A stretch of DNA of 14,392 bases from Rhodospirillaceae bacterium (GTDB taxonomy: Bacteria > Pseudomonadota > Alphaproteobacteria > MPNO01 > UBA2964). Both the position numbers and the translations under genes were made by a program. The notes under the pieces were generated by a model that was not told the origin of the DNA, made no database searches, and saw only the letters and a program-made list of their open reading frames with translations. Each line of letters opens with the position of its first letter. Position 1 is the stretch's first letter. Shown here in pieces: positions 14,194 through 14,392 of this stretch. Where the stretch lies: positions 1 to 14,392 of the forward strand of contig PATI01000075.1 in the NCBI GenBank assembly GCA_002712335.1, given 5' to 3'.

Positions 14194-14353
14194 TAATTTA
14201 TTGTTTGATTTTTTGAGTTTTTTCCACATTTACCTCTTTCTTTTTTATTTTGACTTATCTTGTAACCAAAAAAATTTTTTGCATAAAATTCTTTTGAGTT
14301 TACTCTTCCACCCTTGGAATTTACTAACAAGTTCAGTAAGTTGCCCAAAGGCT

Positions 14354-14392
14354 GGAGAGGTGGCAGAGTGGTTGAATGCACTGGTCTTGAAA
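14354..14392 (+). tRNA. tRNA-Ser (anticodon TGA), 5' half, cut by window end
   Basis: GGAGAGG starts the acceptor arm, followed by T8, a D arm GGCAGAGTGGTTGAATGC typical of bacterial tRNA-Ser, then the 5' strand of the anticodon stem CTGGT and the complete loop CTTGAAA. The anticodon TGA reads UCA codons. The 3' half, including the long variable arm expected for serine tRNA, lies outside. The recognition is by pattern, so the 3' half should confirm it. Confidence 0.9.

Noticed and set aside
14267..14281. A7T6 near-palindrome before the tRNA
   Set aside because: A homopolymer tract of this kind is common in AT-rich DNA; no stem of useful stability and no link to a gene end.
14190..14381. Minus-strand open frame of 63 codons at the right end
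   Set aside because: It runs across the 5' part of the serine tRNA and has a low-complexity lysine/asparagine-rich product.
1..14392. CRISPR arrays, defence islands, prophage or intact insertion sequences
   Set aside because: No regularly spaced repeats, no transposase, integrase, nuclease-effector or phage structural genes were found on either strand.

Overview
The window looks like part of an AT-rich alphaproteobacterial chromosome, probably from a free-living marine lineage. Three things point that way. The minus-strand order is mltB, rlpA, dacA, tmk, holB, metG, tatD, PhnP-like hydrolase, and its dacA-to-hydrolase part is a familiar alphaproteobacterial arrangement. MetG and the DNA polymerase III delta' subunit both lack zinc-binding cysteines, as their alphaproteobacterial relatives commonly do. 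There is also an orphan tripartite-tricarboxylate-type binding protein. The lineage call is inferred from remembered families, not from a database search.

Layout. Positions 1-414 (+) hold the C-terminal half of an inositol-monophosphatase-family gene. It meets mazG (-) tail to tail with a 4-base overlap. From 1305 to 10686 every gene is on the minus strand. Read in the direction of transcription, these are mltB, rlpA and dacA (cell wall), tmk and holB (dTTP supply and replication clamp loading), metG (Met-tRNA synthesis), an orphan periplasmic binding protein with its own hairpin terminator, tatD, a metallo-beta-lactamase-fold hydrolase and then mazG. Gaps are short or negative from mltB to metG, so those six genes probably form one operon. 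The binding protein sits between metG and tatD, which are normally adjacent, and it splits the block into two transcription units.

The right-hand part (10788-14392) is more accessory. A kynurenine-formamidase-like alpha/beta hydrolase (-) faces a pterin-4a-carbinolamine dehydratase (+). The dehydratase is followed by a standalone homologue of the 10-formyltetrahydrofolate hydrolase domain of formyltetrahydrofolate dehydrogenase. Together these suggest a small pterin/folate one-carbon island. After them come a DUF4177-like small protein (-), a roughly 290-base intergenic region, a small secreted protein of unknown function (+), and the 5' half of a serine tRNA (anticodon TGA) cut off by the window edge.

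The least explained signal is in that 290-base gap. Positions 13615-13710 fold into an almost fully paired three-way junction: a 19-position closing stem and two hairpin arms with pyrimidine-rich loops. G-U pairs in the closing stem favour a plus-strand RNA. It could be a small RNA, a leader element of the secreted-protein gene, or a mobile-element remnant. I see no CRISPR array, intact insertion sequence, prophage or defence genes.
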